This document shows, piece after piece, positions 50,780 to 60,011 of a stretch of DNA of 64,000 bases (within the stretch, counting starts at the first letter, position 1; every line of letters starts with the position of its first letter). Position numbers and translations under genes: made by a program. The DNA comes from Bradyrhizobium sp. JYMT SZCCT0428. GTDB taxonomy: Bacteria; Pseudomonadota; Alphaproteobacteria; Rhizobiales; Xanthobacteraceae. The notes below the pieces were generated by a model. It was not told where the DNA came from, searched no databases, and saw only the letters and a list, made by a program, of their open reading frames with translations. The stretch lies in contig NZ_JAFCLS010000038.1 of the NCBI RefSeq assembly GCF_018131075.1, positions 1 to 64,000 on the forward strand, given 5' to 3'.

Positions 50780-51986
50780 GCCGGGCGCGTCCCGGGGCGG
50801 GGCCGACATAGCGCGCACGCGGGCGGATCAGCCGCTCCTGGCGCAATTGTTCGCTCGCATGCGCGATCCATCCGACCGTGCGGGCCATCGAAAACAGCAC
50901 CAACTCATGGCCCGGCGGCAGGCCCAGCGTGTGCACGAGCACCGCCAGCGCATAGTCGATATTGACGAATTCGCCGGTCGCTTCCGCAATGCGTTCCGGG
51001 ATTTCGTGGGTCAGTTTGCGCTCTGCGCCCGAGCGCGCCAAAGCCTCCAGCAAGGCCTGCGCGCGGGGATCTCCGAATTTGTAGACACCATGGCCGAAGC
51101 CCGCGAAACGTTCGCCCAGCGCCACCCGTTCGCGAATCAGGGGCGCGACGTCGCCCTTGGCCAGCGTCTTGAGCAACTGCGCCGCCAGCACGCCGGCGCC
51201 GCCGTGCTTGGGACCTTTCAGGGCAACGAGGCCTGCGATCATCGCGTCATAGAGGTTTAGGCCGGTCGACGCCGCGCAGCGCACGGTGAAGGTCGAGGCG
51301 TTCAATTCATGATCCGCCAGCAGCACCAGCACGCGGCGGATCAGATCGGCGGCGTGCTTGTGATCGGGCGCCCATGCCCTGGCGATCTGCAGGTGCAACG
51401 GCTGCGGCGATGTCTTCGCGTTCAGCATGGTCGCGACCACCAGACGCAGGATGCGGCCGCCGACCATCGCGCGTCCCTCGGGCGCGCGGGTAAAGGCGCG
51501 CGGATCGGCAACGGCCGCGAGCGCCAGCACCGCAATGGCGCGATCGATCGCGTTGGCGCCGCGGGTGGCCTCGGCCACCGCGCGCATTTCATCCGAGATC
51601 GACGGGCAATTGTCCGGAGCGAACGGATCGACGCCGGTGACGTCCCACAACAGCGTCGCGGCGTGTTCGAGCGTATCGCGCTCGGCGAGGTCGACGCAGT
51701 TCACGCCGCGATAAATCGGGCCGTCCTCGGTGATGGTCGCGATCGCCGAATCCATGACAGGCAAATCCGCATCGAAACTGCGCATCCCGCGCGGCTCGGG
51801 CGCCGGCGCCCGCCGCTCCTTGAGCGTGCGGACGTCCTCGGCCCGGTAGCGATGGCTGCGCGAATCGGCCGACGGCTCGGAGCGGATCAGGCCGCGGCTG
51901 ACATAGGCGTAGAGCGTCGCCTGCGAGATCGCGAGTTCGGCGGAGGCCTCGCGGGCCGAGAGATAAAGGCCGGCGGATTTTTTCAT
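50772..51986 (-). CDS. MerR-type HTH fused to citrate synthase
   Basis: A 404-residue fusion. Residues 7-58 (LYLSAREASAELAISQATLY then AYVSRGLIRSEPSADSRSHR-YRAEDV) are a MerR-type winged helix-turn-helix; residues 75-400 are a citrate-synthase fold with HELNASTFTVRCAASTGLNL, GPKHGGAGVLAAQLL and FGHGVYKFGDPRAQALLEAL (active-site His and Asp/Arg region). Architecture suggests a metabolite-responsive regulator rather than, or besides, an enzyme. Transcribed divergently from a second citrate synthase with palindromes between them. The wHTH probably binds those and autoregulates. Confidence 0.88.
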   Translation of the reverse strand: MKKSAGLYLSAREASAELAISQATLYAYVSRGLIRSEPSADSRSHRYRAEDVRTLKERRAPAPEPRGMRSFDADLPVMDSAIATITEDGPIYRGVNCVDLAERDTLEHAATLLWDVTGVDPFAPDNCPSISDEMRAVAEATRGANAIDRAIAVLALAAVADPRAFTRAPEGRAMVGGRILRLVVATMLNAKTSPQPLHLQIARAWAPDHKHAADLIRRVLVLLADHELNASTFTVRCAASTGLNLYDAMIAGLVALKGPKHGGAGVLAAQLLKTLAKGDVAPLIRERVALGERFAGFGHGVYKFGDPRAQALLEALARSGAERKLTHEIPERIAEATGEFVNIDYALAVLVHTLGLPPGHELVLFSMARTVGWIAHASEQLRQERLIRPRARYVGPAPGRARLT

Positions 51987-51987
51987 A

Positions 51988-52016
51988 TTGATTTACATAA
52001 TCAAGATTGATCAATC
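51988..52016. promoter_or_regulatory. Palindromic operator between divergent citrate-synthase genes
   Basis: TTGATT-TACAT-AATCAA at 51988-52004 is a perfect inverted repeat with 5-base spacer, and GATTGATCAATC at 52005-52016 is a perfect 12-base palindrome. They sit 1 base outside the HTH-gene ATG and 44 bases before the ATG of the other gene, a natural place for autoregulation by the MerR-type fusion. AT-rich against the surrounding DNA. Confidence 0.6.
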
Positions 52017-52059
52017 TGTCGAGAGGACCGACCTTTGCGGTGCACAAAGGAGATCCATC

Positions 52060-53151
52060 ATGAACATGCAGCTTTCAAAGACCCCGATCGGCCTCGATGG
52101 CGTCCCCGCCGCCGAAACCGTGCTGAGCCATGTCGATGGCGAGCACGGCGAACTGATCATTGCCGGCGAGCGCGTCGGCGAACTGGCCCGCAAGACCGGG
52201 TTCGAGGGCGTGACCGCCCGGCTCTGGAGCGGCGGTACCGGCCAGCCGGTCGGCGAGGCCGCGGTGCGTGCCGCACTTGGCGCGGGTCGCGAACGCGCCT
52301 TCGCCCGGCTGCCGGAACTGCTCGGAATCACGCGAGGCCTGTCGATCGTCGATGGTTTCCGCGCAGCCATCGCGGGGCTGCGCGCGGAAGCGGGACTGAC
52401 GCACGAGGCCACCATTGTCGGCGCATTTCCTGTCATCGCAGGCGCGCTGGTGCAGCGCGCCAAAGGCAATGATCCCGTGCAGCCCGATCCGACCGCGAGC
52501 CATGCCGCCGACACGCTGTCGATGATGCTCGGCCGCAAGCCCGACGCGCGCGAAGCGGCGGCGCTCGATGCTTATTTCGTCACGGTGTGCGACCACGGCA
52601 TGAACGCCTCGACGTTCACGACGCGCGTCATTGCCTCGACCCATGCCGATCTGTTTGCGGCGGTGACGGGCGGCTATTGCGCGCTGACGGGGCCGCTGCA
52701 TGGCGGCGCACCGGAGCCGGTGCTGGAAATGCTCGACGCCATCGGCTCGAGCGAACGCATCAAGCCGTGGGTCGACAGCGCACTGGCGCGCGGCGAGCGG
52801 CTGATGGGCTTTGGTCACCGCGTCTATCGGGTGCGCGATCCCCGCGCCGACGTGCTCAAGGGCGCGATCGAGCGGCTCGCCGGCGGCGGCATGGATCTGC
52901 CGTTTGCGGGCGAGGTCGAGGCCTATATCCGTGATGCGCTGAAGCGGAAAAATCCGGACCGTCCGCTCGACACCAATGTGGAGTTTTTCACCGCGATCCT
53001 GCTCGACGCGCTGAAAATCCCGCGCCAGGCATTTACGCCGATCTTTGCGGTGGCGCGCGCCGCCGGATGGACCGCGCACGCCCGCGAGCAACAGCGCACC
53101 GGGCGGCTGATCCGGCCGAGTTCGGCGTATATCGGCCCGATGCCGGGGTGA
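52060..53151 (+). CDS. Citrate synthase/methylcitrate synthase
   Basis: A 363-residue small (type I-like) citrate synthase. AAAGGAGATCC before ATG 52060 decides the start. Catalytic regions: VCDHGMNASTFTTRVIAST (first His), GPLHGGAPEPVLEMLDAI and MGFGHRVYRVRDPRADVLKG (second His and Arg). This short class includes 2-methylcitrate synthases and alternative citrate synthases; it lacks the N-terminal helices of GltA, so the main GltA is expected elsewhere. Divergent from, and similar to, the HTH-fused paralogue, with a shared operator region. Confidence 0.92.
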   Translation: MNMQLSKTPIGLDGVPAAETVLSHVDGEHGELIIAGERVGELARKTGFEGVTARLWSGGTGQPVGEAAVRAALGAGRERAFARLPELLGITRGLSIVDGFRAAIAGLRAEAGLTHEATIVGAFPVIAGALVQRAKGNDPVQPDPTASHAADTLSMMLGRKPDAREAAALDAYFVTVCDHGMNASTFTTRVIASTHADLFAAVTGGYCALTGPLHGGAPEPVLEMLDAIGSSERIKPWVDSALARGERLMGFGHRVYRVRDPRADVLKGAIERLAGGGMDLPFAGEVEAYIRDALKRKNPDRPLDTNVEFFTAILLDALKIPRQAFTPIFAVARAAGWTAHAREQQRTGRLIRPSSAYIGPMPG

Positions 53152-53194
53152 GAGGGCGAGTTTGGAGGGCAACAGCGGAGCCATTATCTCCGCT

Positions 53195-53314
53195 GTCGTC
53201 CCTGCGAACGCAGGGACCCATAACCACAAGGGGTTATTGTTTAAAGAAGGTATCGGCCAGCGCCGCCGTAACGCACGGCCACGGCGTATGGGTCCCTGCG
53301 TTCGCAGGGACGAC
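53195..53314. repeat. Dispersed repeat, GTCGTCCCTGCG family, second copy
   Basis: GTCGTCCCTGCGAACGCAGG, GGACCCATAACC inside, GGCGTATGGGTCCCTGCG and TTCGCAGGGACGAC. Lies between convergent genes and is related to 28474-28594. Confidence 0.82.
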
Positions 53315-53317
53315 GGC

Positions 53318-53974
53318 TCACGCGCCGCGCACGACGGTCTTGAGATAATTATACGCCTTGATGATCTCGATCAGGCGATCCTCGGTGGAGCGGTCGCCGC
53401 CATTGGCGTCGGGATGGTGCTGCTTCACCAGCAGCTTGTATTTTGCCTTCACCGTTTCCAGCGTCGCATCGGGGCCGAGACCCATCACCTGCAGCGCCTT
53501 GCGCTCGGCGTTCATCACTTTTCGGGTTTCGGGCTTGGTCTCGCCGGCAGCGCCTCCCGGACCAGGCCGCCAACGGCCGCGGCCGTTGAGCTCCGAGAAC
53601 ATGCTGAACGGATCGGAAGCGGCGTCGATATCGGGCTCGGCGCCGGCCTTGCCCTTCTTGCCGCCATTGGCGCCCATCTTCCAGGTCGGGCGATGGCCGG
53701 TCAGCGCATCCTTCTGGTAGCGCGCGACTGAGTCGGCGCTCATGCCCTGGAAGAAATTGTAGCCCTGATTGTATTCGCGGACGTGGTTGAGACAGAAGTG
53801 CCAGTACTCTTTCGAGTTCTCGCGGCCCTTGGGCGCGCGGTGCGGGCCCTTGTTCTTGCACTCCGGCCATTCGCACATGGCGGATTCTTCGCGCGCCGCA
53901 GCCTGCTGCTTCGCGCTCAGCTTGTTGGGCTTGATGCGAATGGAGTCGAAGAATTTGGATGAATCGATTGGCAT
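53318..53974 (-). CDS. C-terminal J-domain protein
   Basis: A 218-residue protein with a J-domain at its C-terminus (residues about 155-215: ALQVMGLGPDATLETVKAKY, LLVKQHHPDANGGDRSTEDR with the HPD triad). The N-terminal part has two Cys pairs (MCEWPECKNKGPHR and FCLNHVREYN), maybe a small metal site. This alphaproteobacterial type is usually divergent from bolA, as here. Stimulates a DnaK partner by inference; client unknown. Confidence 0.9.
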   Translation of the reverse strand: MPIDSSKFFDSIRIKPNKLSAKQQAAAREESAMCEWPECKNKGPHRAPKGRENSKEYWHFCLNHVREYNQGYNFFQGMSADSVARYQKDALTGHRPTWKMGANGGKKGKAGAEPDIDAASDPFSMFSELNGRGRWRPGPGGAAGETKPETRKVMNAERKALQVMGLGPDATLETVKAKYKLLVKQHHPDANGGDRSTEDRLIEIIKAYNYLKTVVRGA

Positions 53975-54082
53975 GGCTGACTTTGACTACGCAATGCCCA
54001 AGGCTTCAAGTCTTGACATTGCGAATACCTCTGTTCCGATCTGGCATTGACGAAAAACGGTCCCGGACGTAATGCCGCCGTC

Positions 54083-54361
54083 ATGAGCACCAAGGACGAT
54101 ATCATAAACAAGTTGCGTGAAACTTTCGCACCCGAAAGCCTCGACGTGACGGACGAATCACATCTGCATGAGGGCCATGCCGGCCACAGGCCGGGCGGCG
54201 AGACGCATTTCCGGGTATATATTGTGTCGCCGGCCTTCGAAGGGAAGAGCCGGATCGAACGCCATCGCATGGTCAATGCGACGCTCGAGGCGGAACTGAA
54301 GGGGTCCGTGCACGCGCTGGCGATCAAGGCGCAGGCACCCGGGGAAACTACGGGCCGCTGA
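54083..54361 (+). CDS. BolA-family protein
   Basis: A 92-residue BolA protein (MSTKDDIINKLRETFAPESL, DESHLHEGHAGHRPGGETHF, RVYIVSPAFEGKSRIERHRM). The conserved His of HFRVYIVS and the RHRMVNA helix fit the class that pairs with monothiol glutaredoxin in Fe-S handling. The frame's TTG at 54047 would add 12 residues; ATG 54083 agrees with family length. Divergent from the J-domain gene. Confidence 0.93.
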   Translation: MSTKDDIINKLRETFAPESLDVTDESHLHEGHAGHRPGGETHFRVYIVSPAFEGKSRIERHRMVNATLEAELKGSVHALAIKAQAPGETTGR

Positions 54362-54394
54362 TTATATCGCCCCTGCCACAGATATAAGCGTCCG

Positions 54395-54910
54395 ATGACC
54401 ACGCTGAAGCTCATTATTTTGGCCGGGCTTCCCGGTTCCGGGAAGAGCACGCTGGCGGAAGGGCTTTCGCGGCACTTTTCGCTGCCGCTATTGTCGGTCG
54501 ATCCGATCGAGGCGGCGATGTGGCGCGGCGGCCTCTTGCGGGATCAAACGGGGATCGCGGCCTATGAGGTCGCACAAGCCCTGGCAGCAGAACAATTGCG
54601 GCTGGATCATTCCGTCCTGATCGACGCCGTCAATCCGGTCGAGGCCCCGCGCGCGGCGTGGCGAAAGCTTGCGGCAAAATATCGCGCGGATTTGAAGATC
54701 ATCGAATGCATCTGCGTCGACTCGGCGATCCACCGCCGCCGAATCGACGCCCGTATCCGCAATATCGACGGGATGGCCGAGGTCGACTGGGCCAGGGTCG
54801 AACAACGGCGCGCCGAATACGAGGCGTGGACCGATGCAAGGCTGACGCTGGATACCTCGGCGGAGCCGCCGGAACGGTTGCTCGCGGAAGCGATCCGCTA
54901 TCTGGCCTGA
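54395..54910 (+). CDS. AAA-type P-loop kinase-like protein
   Basis: A 171-residue single-domain P-loop protein: MTTLKLIILAGLPGSGKSTL (Walker A at residues 11-19), VLIDAVNPVEAPRAAWRKLA (Walker B-like Asp) and CVDSAIHRRRIDARIRNIDG with the arginine-rich lid. Fold resembles gluconate/adenylylsulfate/chloramphenicol kinases; family AAA_33. Substrate unknown. Thirty-three bases after bolA, possibly co-transcribed. Confidence 0.85.
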   Translation: MTTLKLIILAGLPGSGKSTLAEGLSRHFSLPLLSVDPIEAAMWRGGLLRDQTGIAAYEVAQALAAEQLRLDHSVLIDAVNPVEAPRAAWRKLAAKYRADLKIIECICVDSAIHRRRIDARIRNIDGMAEVDWARVEQRRAEYEAWTDARLTLDTSAEPPERLLAEAIRYLA

Positions 54911-55060
54911 GCGCACGCCATGGCGAAGCGAAGATCGGCCAAGGACGGTGGCAGCGCATTCATCTTTGTGAGACAATCAGTCGCGCGGTGGTGCGGTTTC
55001 CATGAGAACGCGGGGTCGGACTGAACCCCGGATGCCATCGCCATGTGATGGGGTCGTCCG

Positions 55061-55504
55061 ATGCGCTATTGGGCACATCAGGGGTTGGCGGCAGCCGTTG
55101 CGGCGTTGATGGCCACGTGTCCCATCAAGGCTTTCGCGCTCGACATGCCCGGTCCCGCCGCTCAGGAGGTGCTGGTGAAAAGCATCCTGGTGACGCTGAA
55201 CGACGCGGTCGCCGCTGACAATTTCACCGTCCTCCACGCCAAGATCTCAAAACCGTTTCGCGAGCAGTTCCCGCCGGACAAGCTGCGGGCCGTGTTCAAG
55301 GACCTGGTCGAGAAGCACGCCGTGTTCGACGCCGTGGTGGCGCAAAAAATGATTCCCGACGAGGACGCCAGGATTGACGAGCAAGGCGTGTTGAAACTGA
55401 AAGGCCGTTTCCAGACGGCGCCAAAGCAGGTGAAATACCAACTTGGCTTCATCGAATCCGAAGGGACGTGGAAGCTCAGCGGCGTTGCGATCGATATTGA
55501 ATAG
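55061..55504 (+). CDS. Exported hypothetical protein
   Basis: A 147-residue protein starting MRYWAHQGLAAAVAALMATC then PIKAFA (signal peptide, cleavage expected after AFA). The mature region resembles NTF2-like or DUF-type cystatin folds by pattern (SILVTLNDAVAADNFTVLHA, IEKPFREQFPPDKLRAVFKD, GTWKLSGVAIDIE), but no family can be named with confidence. Stands alone between bolA and pyrF. Confidence 0.7.
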   Translation: MRYWAHQGLAAAVAALMATCPIKAFALDMPGPAAQEVLVKSILVTLNDAVAADNFTVLHAKISKPFREQFPPDKLRAVFKDLVEKHAVFDAVVAQKMIPDEDARIDEQGVLKLKGRFQTAPKQVKYQLGFIESEGTWKLSGVAIDIE

Positions 55505-55672
55505 GATTTTCCAATAATGCGCAGCCACCAAGCGGAATGAATACGACGAAACCGCAAAGGGCTTCGTGCCGGGACAATAAGCGGTGTGAAACTCGAACTT
55601 CATTCCCCTTGGCCCGCGGAGAATGTTATTCGGACGCTGCGGTGACGGTATCTTCTTCCGGAAAGGCAATCG

Positions 55673-56575
55673 ATGGACGCTCCTTCATGGATTGAGCTGG
55701 TCGAACACAACGTTGCCAGATTTGGCGACCTCGTCGCCGGCATCGACCCTTCGCATTCCGACATCCCGGAGTTTTTCGGCCACGACAGCGGCTGGATCGA
55801 CCGGTTCGTCAACTTCACGATCGAATCCATCGAGGGGCGCATCGGCTTCGTCAAATTCCAGTCGGCTTATTTCGAAGCATGCGGATTGACCGGCCTCAGC
55901 GCGCTCGCTTCCGGAATCAAGAAAGCTAAGGCCGCAGGTATCGGCGTCATTCTCGACGCCAAGCGCGGCGATATCGGCGCCACCGCCGCCGCCTACGCCC
56001 GCGCCTATCTTACCCCGGCTTCCGCCGGCGGCAGCGGCGACTTCGAAGCCGACTGCCTGACCGTCAATCCCTTGATGGGCCCGGACACGCTCGAACCTTT
56101 CGTGGAATGCGCGAACCGCTTCGGCAAGGGACTTTTCGTGCTCTGTCGTACATCAAACCCCGGCGCTGGCTGGCTGCAGGACAAGATGACCGGCAATCGC
56201 CTTGTTTCCGACCGCCTCGCCGATCTCATTGCCGCGATGGGAGCCAACGCCAACAGCGCCTCCCGTTTGAATGCGGTGGGCGCCGTGGTGGGCGCGACCG
56301 TCCCGCATGAAGGCCGGCGTCTGCGCCAGTTGCTGCCCCGCTCGATCATCCTGGCGCCCGGCCTTGGCGCGCAAGGCGGCGATGCTGCGGCCATTCACTC
56401 ATTGCGTGGCAGTACGCCAGGCGACCTGCTGATCCCGGTATCGCGCGGCCTGACGCGGGTAGCGGATCGCGCCATTTCCGCAGAAGATTATCGAGCGCTC
56501 ATCATTGGCAGGATCGACGACTTCAAGGCGGCGATTGCCTATGACTATCTCGGAAATCGCGCCATCCCGGCTTGA
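55673..56575 (+). CDS. pyrF: Orotidine-5'-phosphate decarboxylase, type 2
   Basis: A 300-residue OMP decarboxylase that turns OMP into UMP. The catalytic Lys lies in VILDAKRGDIGATAAAYARA; LTVNPLMGPDTLEPFVECA and ILAPGLGAQGGDAAAIHSLR bind the phosphate. The length (300) and these blocks fit the long type-2 family (mycobacteria, Myxococcus) rather than the 230-240-residue type 1 usual in rhizobia. Whether a second pyrF exists cannot be seen here. ATG 55673 has AAAGGCAATCG upstream. Confidence 0.92.
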   Translation: MDAPSWIELVEHNVARFGDLVAGIDPSHSDIPEFFGHDSGWIDRFVNFTIESIEGRIGFVKFQSAYFEACGLTGLSALASGIKKAKAAGIGVILDAKRGDIGATAAAYARAYLTPASAGGSGDFEADCLTVNPLMGPDTLEPFVECANRFGKGLFVLCRTSNPGAGWLQDKMTGNRLVSDRLADLIAAMGANANSASRLNAVGAVVGATVPHEGRRLRQLLPRSIILAPGLGAQGGDAAAIHSLRGSTPGDLLIPVSRGLTRVADRAISAEDYRALIIGRIDDFKAAIAYDYLGNRAIPA

Positions 56576-56597
56576 CCGCGGGTCCCCGCGTAACGCT

Positions 56598-57944
56598 CTA
56601 AAACGCCGTACCCGCCCGCCTCGGCTTCTGTTCCTCGGCCTCGCGCGGCACCGGCACGATCCGCAAGGCGGTGATGCGGTTGCGCTCGCGGCGCAGCACG
56701 CGGAAGCGGAAGCCGTGGAACGTAAAACTCTGGCCGCGCTCGGGGATCGAACGCGCCTCGTGAATGACGAGACCCGCGATCGTGGTCGCCTCCTCGTCGG
56801 GCAGATGCCAGTTCATGGCGCGGTTGAGATCGCGGATCGGCACCGAACCATCGACCACCACGGAGCCGTCGGGCTGGGCGCGGACGCCGGCCACCACCAC
56901 GTCGTGCTCATCGGAAATGTCGCCGACGATTTCCTCCAGAACGTCTTCCAGCGTCACCATGCCTTCGACTTCGCCATACTCGTCGACGACGAGCGCGAAG
57001 TGGGTCTTGCGGCGGCGGAACGCCTTGAGCTGTTCGGACAGAGGCCGCATCTCCGGCACGAACCAAGGCGGCAGCATGATGGCCGCAACGTTGATACGCG
57101 AGGTATCGCCCTCGGAGGCGCGGATCGCGCGCAGCAGATCCTTGGCGTGCAGCACGCCGATGATGTTTTCAGGTTTCTCGCGCCACAGCGGGATGCGGGT
57201 GTATTCGGTCGCCAGCACCTCGCGCACCAGTTCGTCCGGCGGCAGATCGGCATTGATCATCACCATGGCGGTGCGGTGGACCATGACATCAGACACGGCA
57301 AGGTCGCCAAAGCGGAACACATTGTGGATGTATTCGGCCTCGCCGCTTTCGATGCCGCCGTGCACGGCCGATTCCTCCACCAGCCCCTCGATCTCGGAGT
57401 CGGTGAGGATCTCATGCTGTGAGGATTCCTGCACGCCGAGCAGGCGCAAGATTCCGCGTGACGCGCTGTTGAGCAGCCAGTTCAGCGGCCAGAAAACCAG
57501 ATAGGACAAATAGAGCGGATACGCGATCCATTGCGAAACCGGCATCGGCTGCCGGATCGCCAGCGTCTTCGGCACCTGCTCGCCGATCACGATATGCAGC
57601 GAGGAGAACACCAGAAAGCCCGCCGTGAACGACACGAAGTGCAATGTGGCTTGCGACATTCCGAGCGGGATCAGCAACGGCTCGAGCAGCGCCGAAACGG
57701 TGGGCTCGCCGACCCAGCCGAGGCCAAGCGAGGCCATGGTAATGCCGAGCTGACAGCACGCGAGATAGGCCTCGATGTTGCCCATCATGCTGTGCAGCAG
57801 GCGCGCGCCGAACCGGTCCTGCTCGACCATCGCCCTGATGCGAAACCCGCGGCTCTTCACCAGCGCAAACTCGGCCGCCACGTAGAACGCGTTGGCGGCG
57901 AGCAGCAGGAACGCAAGCAGCAGGTTGAACGCGGTCGAACTCAT
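56598..57944 (-). CDS. CNNM/CBS/CorC_HlyC membrane protein
   Basis: A 448-residue hemolysin-family protein. Residues about 1-200 form the CNNM (DUF21) membrane domain (FVAAEFALVKSRGFRIRAMV, GITMASLGLGWVGEPTVSAL); 205-330 a CBS pair (VMVHRTAMVMINADLPPDEL, IPLWREKPENIIGVLHAKDL); 345-430 the CorC_HlyC domain (GTVTLEDVLEEIVGDISDEH-type block MVTLEDVLEEIVGDI). Such proteins act in Mg2+/Co2+ efflux or homeostasis. It lies 64 bases after aroB on the same strand. Confidence 0.92.
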   Translation of the reverse strand: MSSTAFNLLLAFLLLAANAFYVAAEFALVKSRGFRIRAMVEQDRFGARLLHSMMGNIEAYLACCQLGITMASLGLGWVGEPTVSALLEPLLIPLGMSQATLHFVSFTAGFLVFSSLHIVIGEQVPKTLAIRQPMPVSQWIAYPLYLSYLVFWPLNWLLNSASRGILRLLGVQESSQHEILTDSEIEGLVEESAVHGGIESGEAEYIHNVFRFGDLAVSDVMVHRTAMVMINADLPPDELVREVLATEYTRIPLWREKPENIIGVLHAKDLLRAIRASEGDTSRINVAAIMLPPWFVPEMRPLSEQLKAFRRRKTHFALVVDEYGEVEGMVTLEDVLEEIVGDISDEHDVVVAGVRAQPDGSVVVDGSVPIRDLNRAMNWHLPDEEATTIAGLVIHEARSIPERGQSFTFHGFRFRVLRRERNRITALRIVPVPREAEEQKPRRAGTAF

Positions 57945-58008
57945 GCCTGCCTCGCGACGGCACCAGGCCCGCGCGACGGCTCCATGATGCGCCCTGACAG
58001 TCCCGTTC

Positions 58009-59151
58009 TCATTCCGACAGCTTCTGTTGCAGGAAGGCGCGAACCGATGCCGGTTCGACGTCGTTTGCGATCACCGCGCGCCCCACCGCCTCCAGCAGGA
58101 TGAAGGTGAGCTTGCCGCGCTTGACCTTCTTGTCCTGCGCCATCAGCGCCATCAGCGTATCGGCATCCGCCAGCCCTTCCTGGGCGAAGCCGGCGATGTC
58201 CTGCAACCGGGTCGGCAGGCCGACCGAAGCCAGATGACGCTCGACGCGCGCGGCGTCGGCTGGCGAGATCATGCCGAGGCTTGCGGAAAACTCCGCCGCC
58301 AGCACCATGCCGACCGCAACGCCCTCGCCATGGAACAGGCGATCGGAAAAGCCGGTTGCGGCCTCCAGCGCGTGACCAAAGGTGTGGCCGAGATTGAGCA
58401 GCGCGCGTTCGCCGGTTTCGCGCTCGTCGCGCGACACGATCGCCGCCTTGGCGCGGCACGAGGTGGCAATCGCATGCTCGCGCGCCGCGCTGCCGGAGAA
58501 GATGCCGGAGTGGTTGGTCTCGAGCCAGGCGAAGAAAGCTTCATCACCGAGCACGCCATATTTGGCGACTTCGGCATAGCCGGAGCGGAACTGGCGCGGC
58601 GACAACGAGTCCAGGACGGAGGTATCGGCGATCACAAGCACCGGCTGATGAAACGCGCCGAGCAGATTTTTTCCCTGCGGCGAGTTGATGCCGGTCTTGC
58701 CGCCGACGGAAGAATCCACCTGCGCCAGCAGCGAGGTCGGCGCCTGCACGAAATCGACCCCGCGGCGCAGGATCGCCGCCGCGAAGCCGGCGAGATCGCC
58801 GACGACGCCGCCGCCGAGCGCGATCACGAGGTCGTTGCGCTCGATTTTGGCTGCGATCAGCGCCTCGGAGACCTTCTCCAGTCCGGCGTAGGTTTTCGAC
58901 CCCTCGCCTTCCTCGACGATGACATGCGACGTCGGGATGCCGGCCGCGGCCAGCGACGCTTGCGCCGCTTCGAGCCAGTGCTTGGCAACGGTGCGGTCGG
59001 TGACGATGGCGGTCCGTACGCCCGGCCGCAGCGCGGCGACGCGCGCGCCAAGAGTCTGCAGTACGTCGCGGCCGATGATGATGTCATAGGCGCGGTCGCC
59101 GAGCGCGACGTCGACGGTGATGGAATCGGAATGTTTCAGGGGTGCCGTCAT
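58009..59151 (-). CDS. aroB: 3-dehydroquinate synthase
   Basis: A 380-residue AroB (shikimate step 2, NAD- and Zn/Co-dependent). GGGVVGDLAGFAAAILRRGV, PTSLLAQVDSSVGGKTGINS and NLGHTFGHALEAATGFSDRL with the metal His residues, plus HGEGVAVGM. ATG 59151 overlaps the aroK stop by 4 bases (ATGA). Confidence 0.96.
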   Translation of the reverse strand: MTAPLKHSDSITVDVALGDRAYDIIIGRDVLQTLGARVAALRPGVRTAIVTDRTVAKHWLEAAQASLAAAGIPTSHVIVEEGEGSKTYAGLEKVSEALIAAKIERNDLVIALGGGVVGDLAGFAAAILRRGVDFVQAPTSLLAQVDSSVGGKTGINSPQGKNLLGAFHQPVLVIADTSVLDSLSPRQFRSGYAEVAKYGVLGDEAFFAWLETNHSGIFSGSAAREHAIATSCRAKAAIVSRDERETGERALLNLGHTFGHALEAATGFSDRLFHGEGVAVGMVLAAEFSASLGMISPADAARVERHLASVGLPTRLQDIAGFAQEGLADADTLMALMAQDKKVKRGKLTFILLEAVGRAVIANDVEPASVRAFLQQKLSE

Positions 59152-59837
59152 GAGGTAGCGCTTATCCCGTCCGTTGTAGCCGTTACTGTCGTCGTTGACT
59201 CTTTAATCGTTGACTCCTGGGCCGGCGGCGCGACGACGCCACACAGCCTGCCACGCAAGGCGTCCAGGCATTCATCGACAATCCGGTCATGCGGCACGTC
59301 GCGCGACAGGATCGTAAGATCAGCCCCCTGATAGACCGGCTCGCGGGCTTCGAGCAGGCGGGTGACCGTCGCGACCGGATCCTCGGTCTGCAGCAGCGGC
59401 CGGTCGGCGCGACGCTTGACGCGCTTCATGATCACGTCGATGTCCGCTTTAAGCCAGATCGACACCGCTTTGTCGGCGATCCGCTTGCGGGTTTCCTCGC
59501 GCATGAAGGCGCCACCGCCGGTCGCGATCACCGCCGGCCCACCCTCCAGCAGGCGGGCGATCACGCGCGCTTCGCCGTCGCGAAAATAGGGCTCGCCGTG
59601 GGTTGCGAATATCTCCGGGATGGTCACACCGGCATGGGCCGCCTCGATCTCGATATCGGCATCGAGGAATGGCAGCCGCAGCCGGGCCGCCAGCCGGCGG
59701 CCAATGGTGGATTTGCCGACGCCCATCATACCGACGAGCACGACCGAACGCCGCCCCAGTGCCGCCGCGATCTCGGCCTCCTGGGGGGTGCTTGCTGGTG
59801 CCGGTAAGGCGGTCTCGGGCATCCCAAACTCTGTCAT
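59148..59837 (-). CDS. aroK: Shikimate kinase
   Basis: A 229-residue shikimate kinase. Walker A LVGMMGVGKSTIGRRLAARL at residues 35-54, shikimate-binding FLDADIEIE and YFRDGEARVIARLLEGG, lid RADRPLLQ. It has a leader of about 28 residues and a Ser/Thr-rich tail of about 25 beyond the usual 175. Upstream of aroB, sharing ATGA, in the order aroK-aroB-CorC. Confidence 0.95.
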   Translation of the reverse strand: MTEFGMPETALPAPASTPQEAEIAAALGRRSVVLVGMMGVGKSTIGRRLAARLRLPFLDADIEIEAAHAGVTIPEIFATHGEPYFRDGEARVIARLLEGGPAVIATGGGAFMREETRKRIADKAVSIWLKADIDVIMKRVKRRADRPLLQTEDPVATVTRLLEAREPVYQGADLTILSRDVPHDRIVDECLDALRGRLCGVVAPPAQESTIKESTTTVTATTDGISATS

Positions 59838-60011
59838 CAGCGGATTTTCCGCGTTTCTGCGCCACCTATACTACCCCCGCCGATACCCATGCCAGAGACT
59901 CTTGCAACGCCAAGGGGAACATGTAGGTAGTCAGGCGCGTCCAACCCCGATGATTTCAATGGTTAATTCGCGGCCCAAAGTCACTTTCAAGCCCGCCCTC
60001 AAGGCGCCCTG

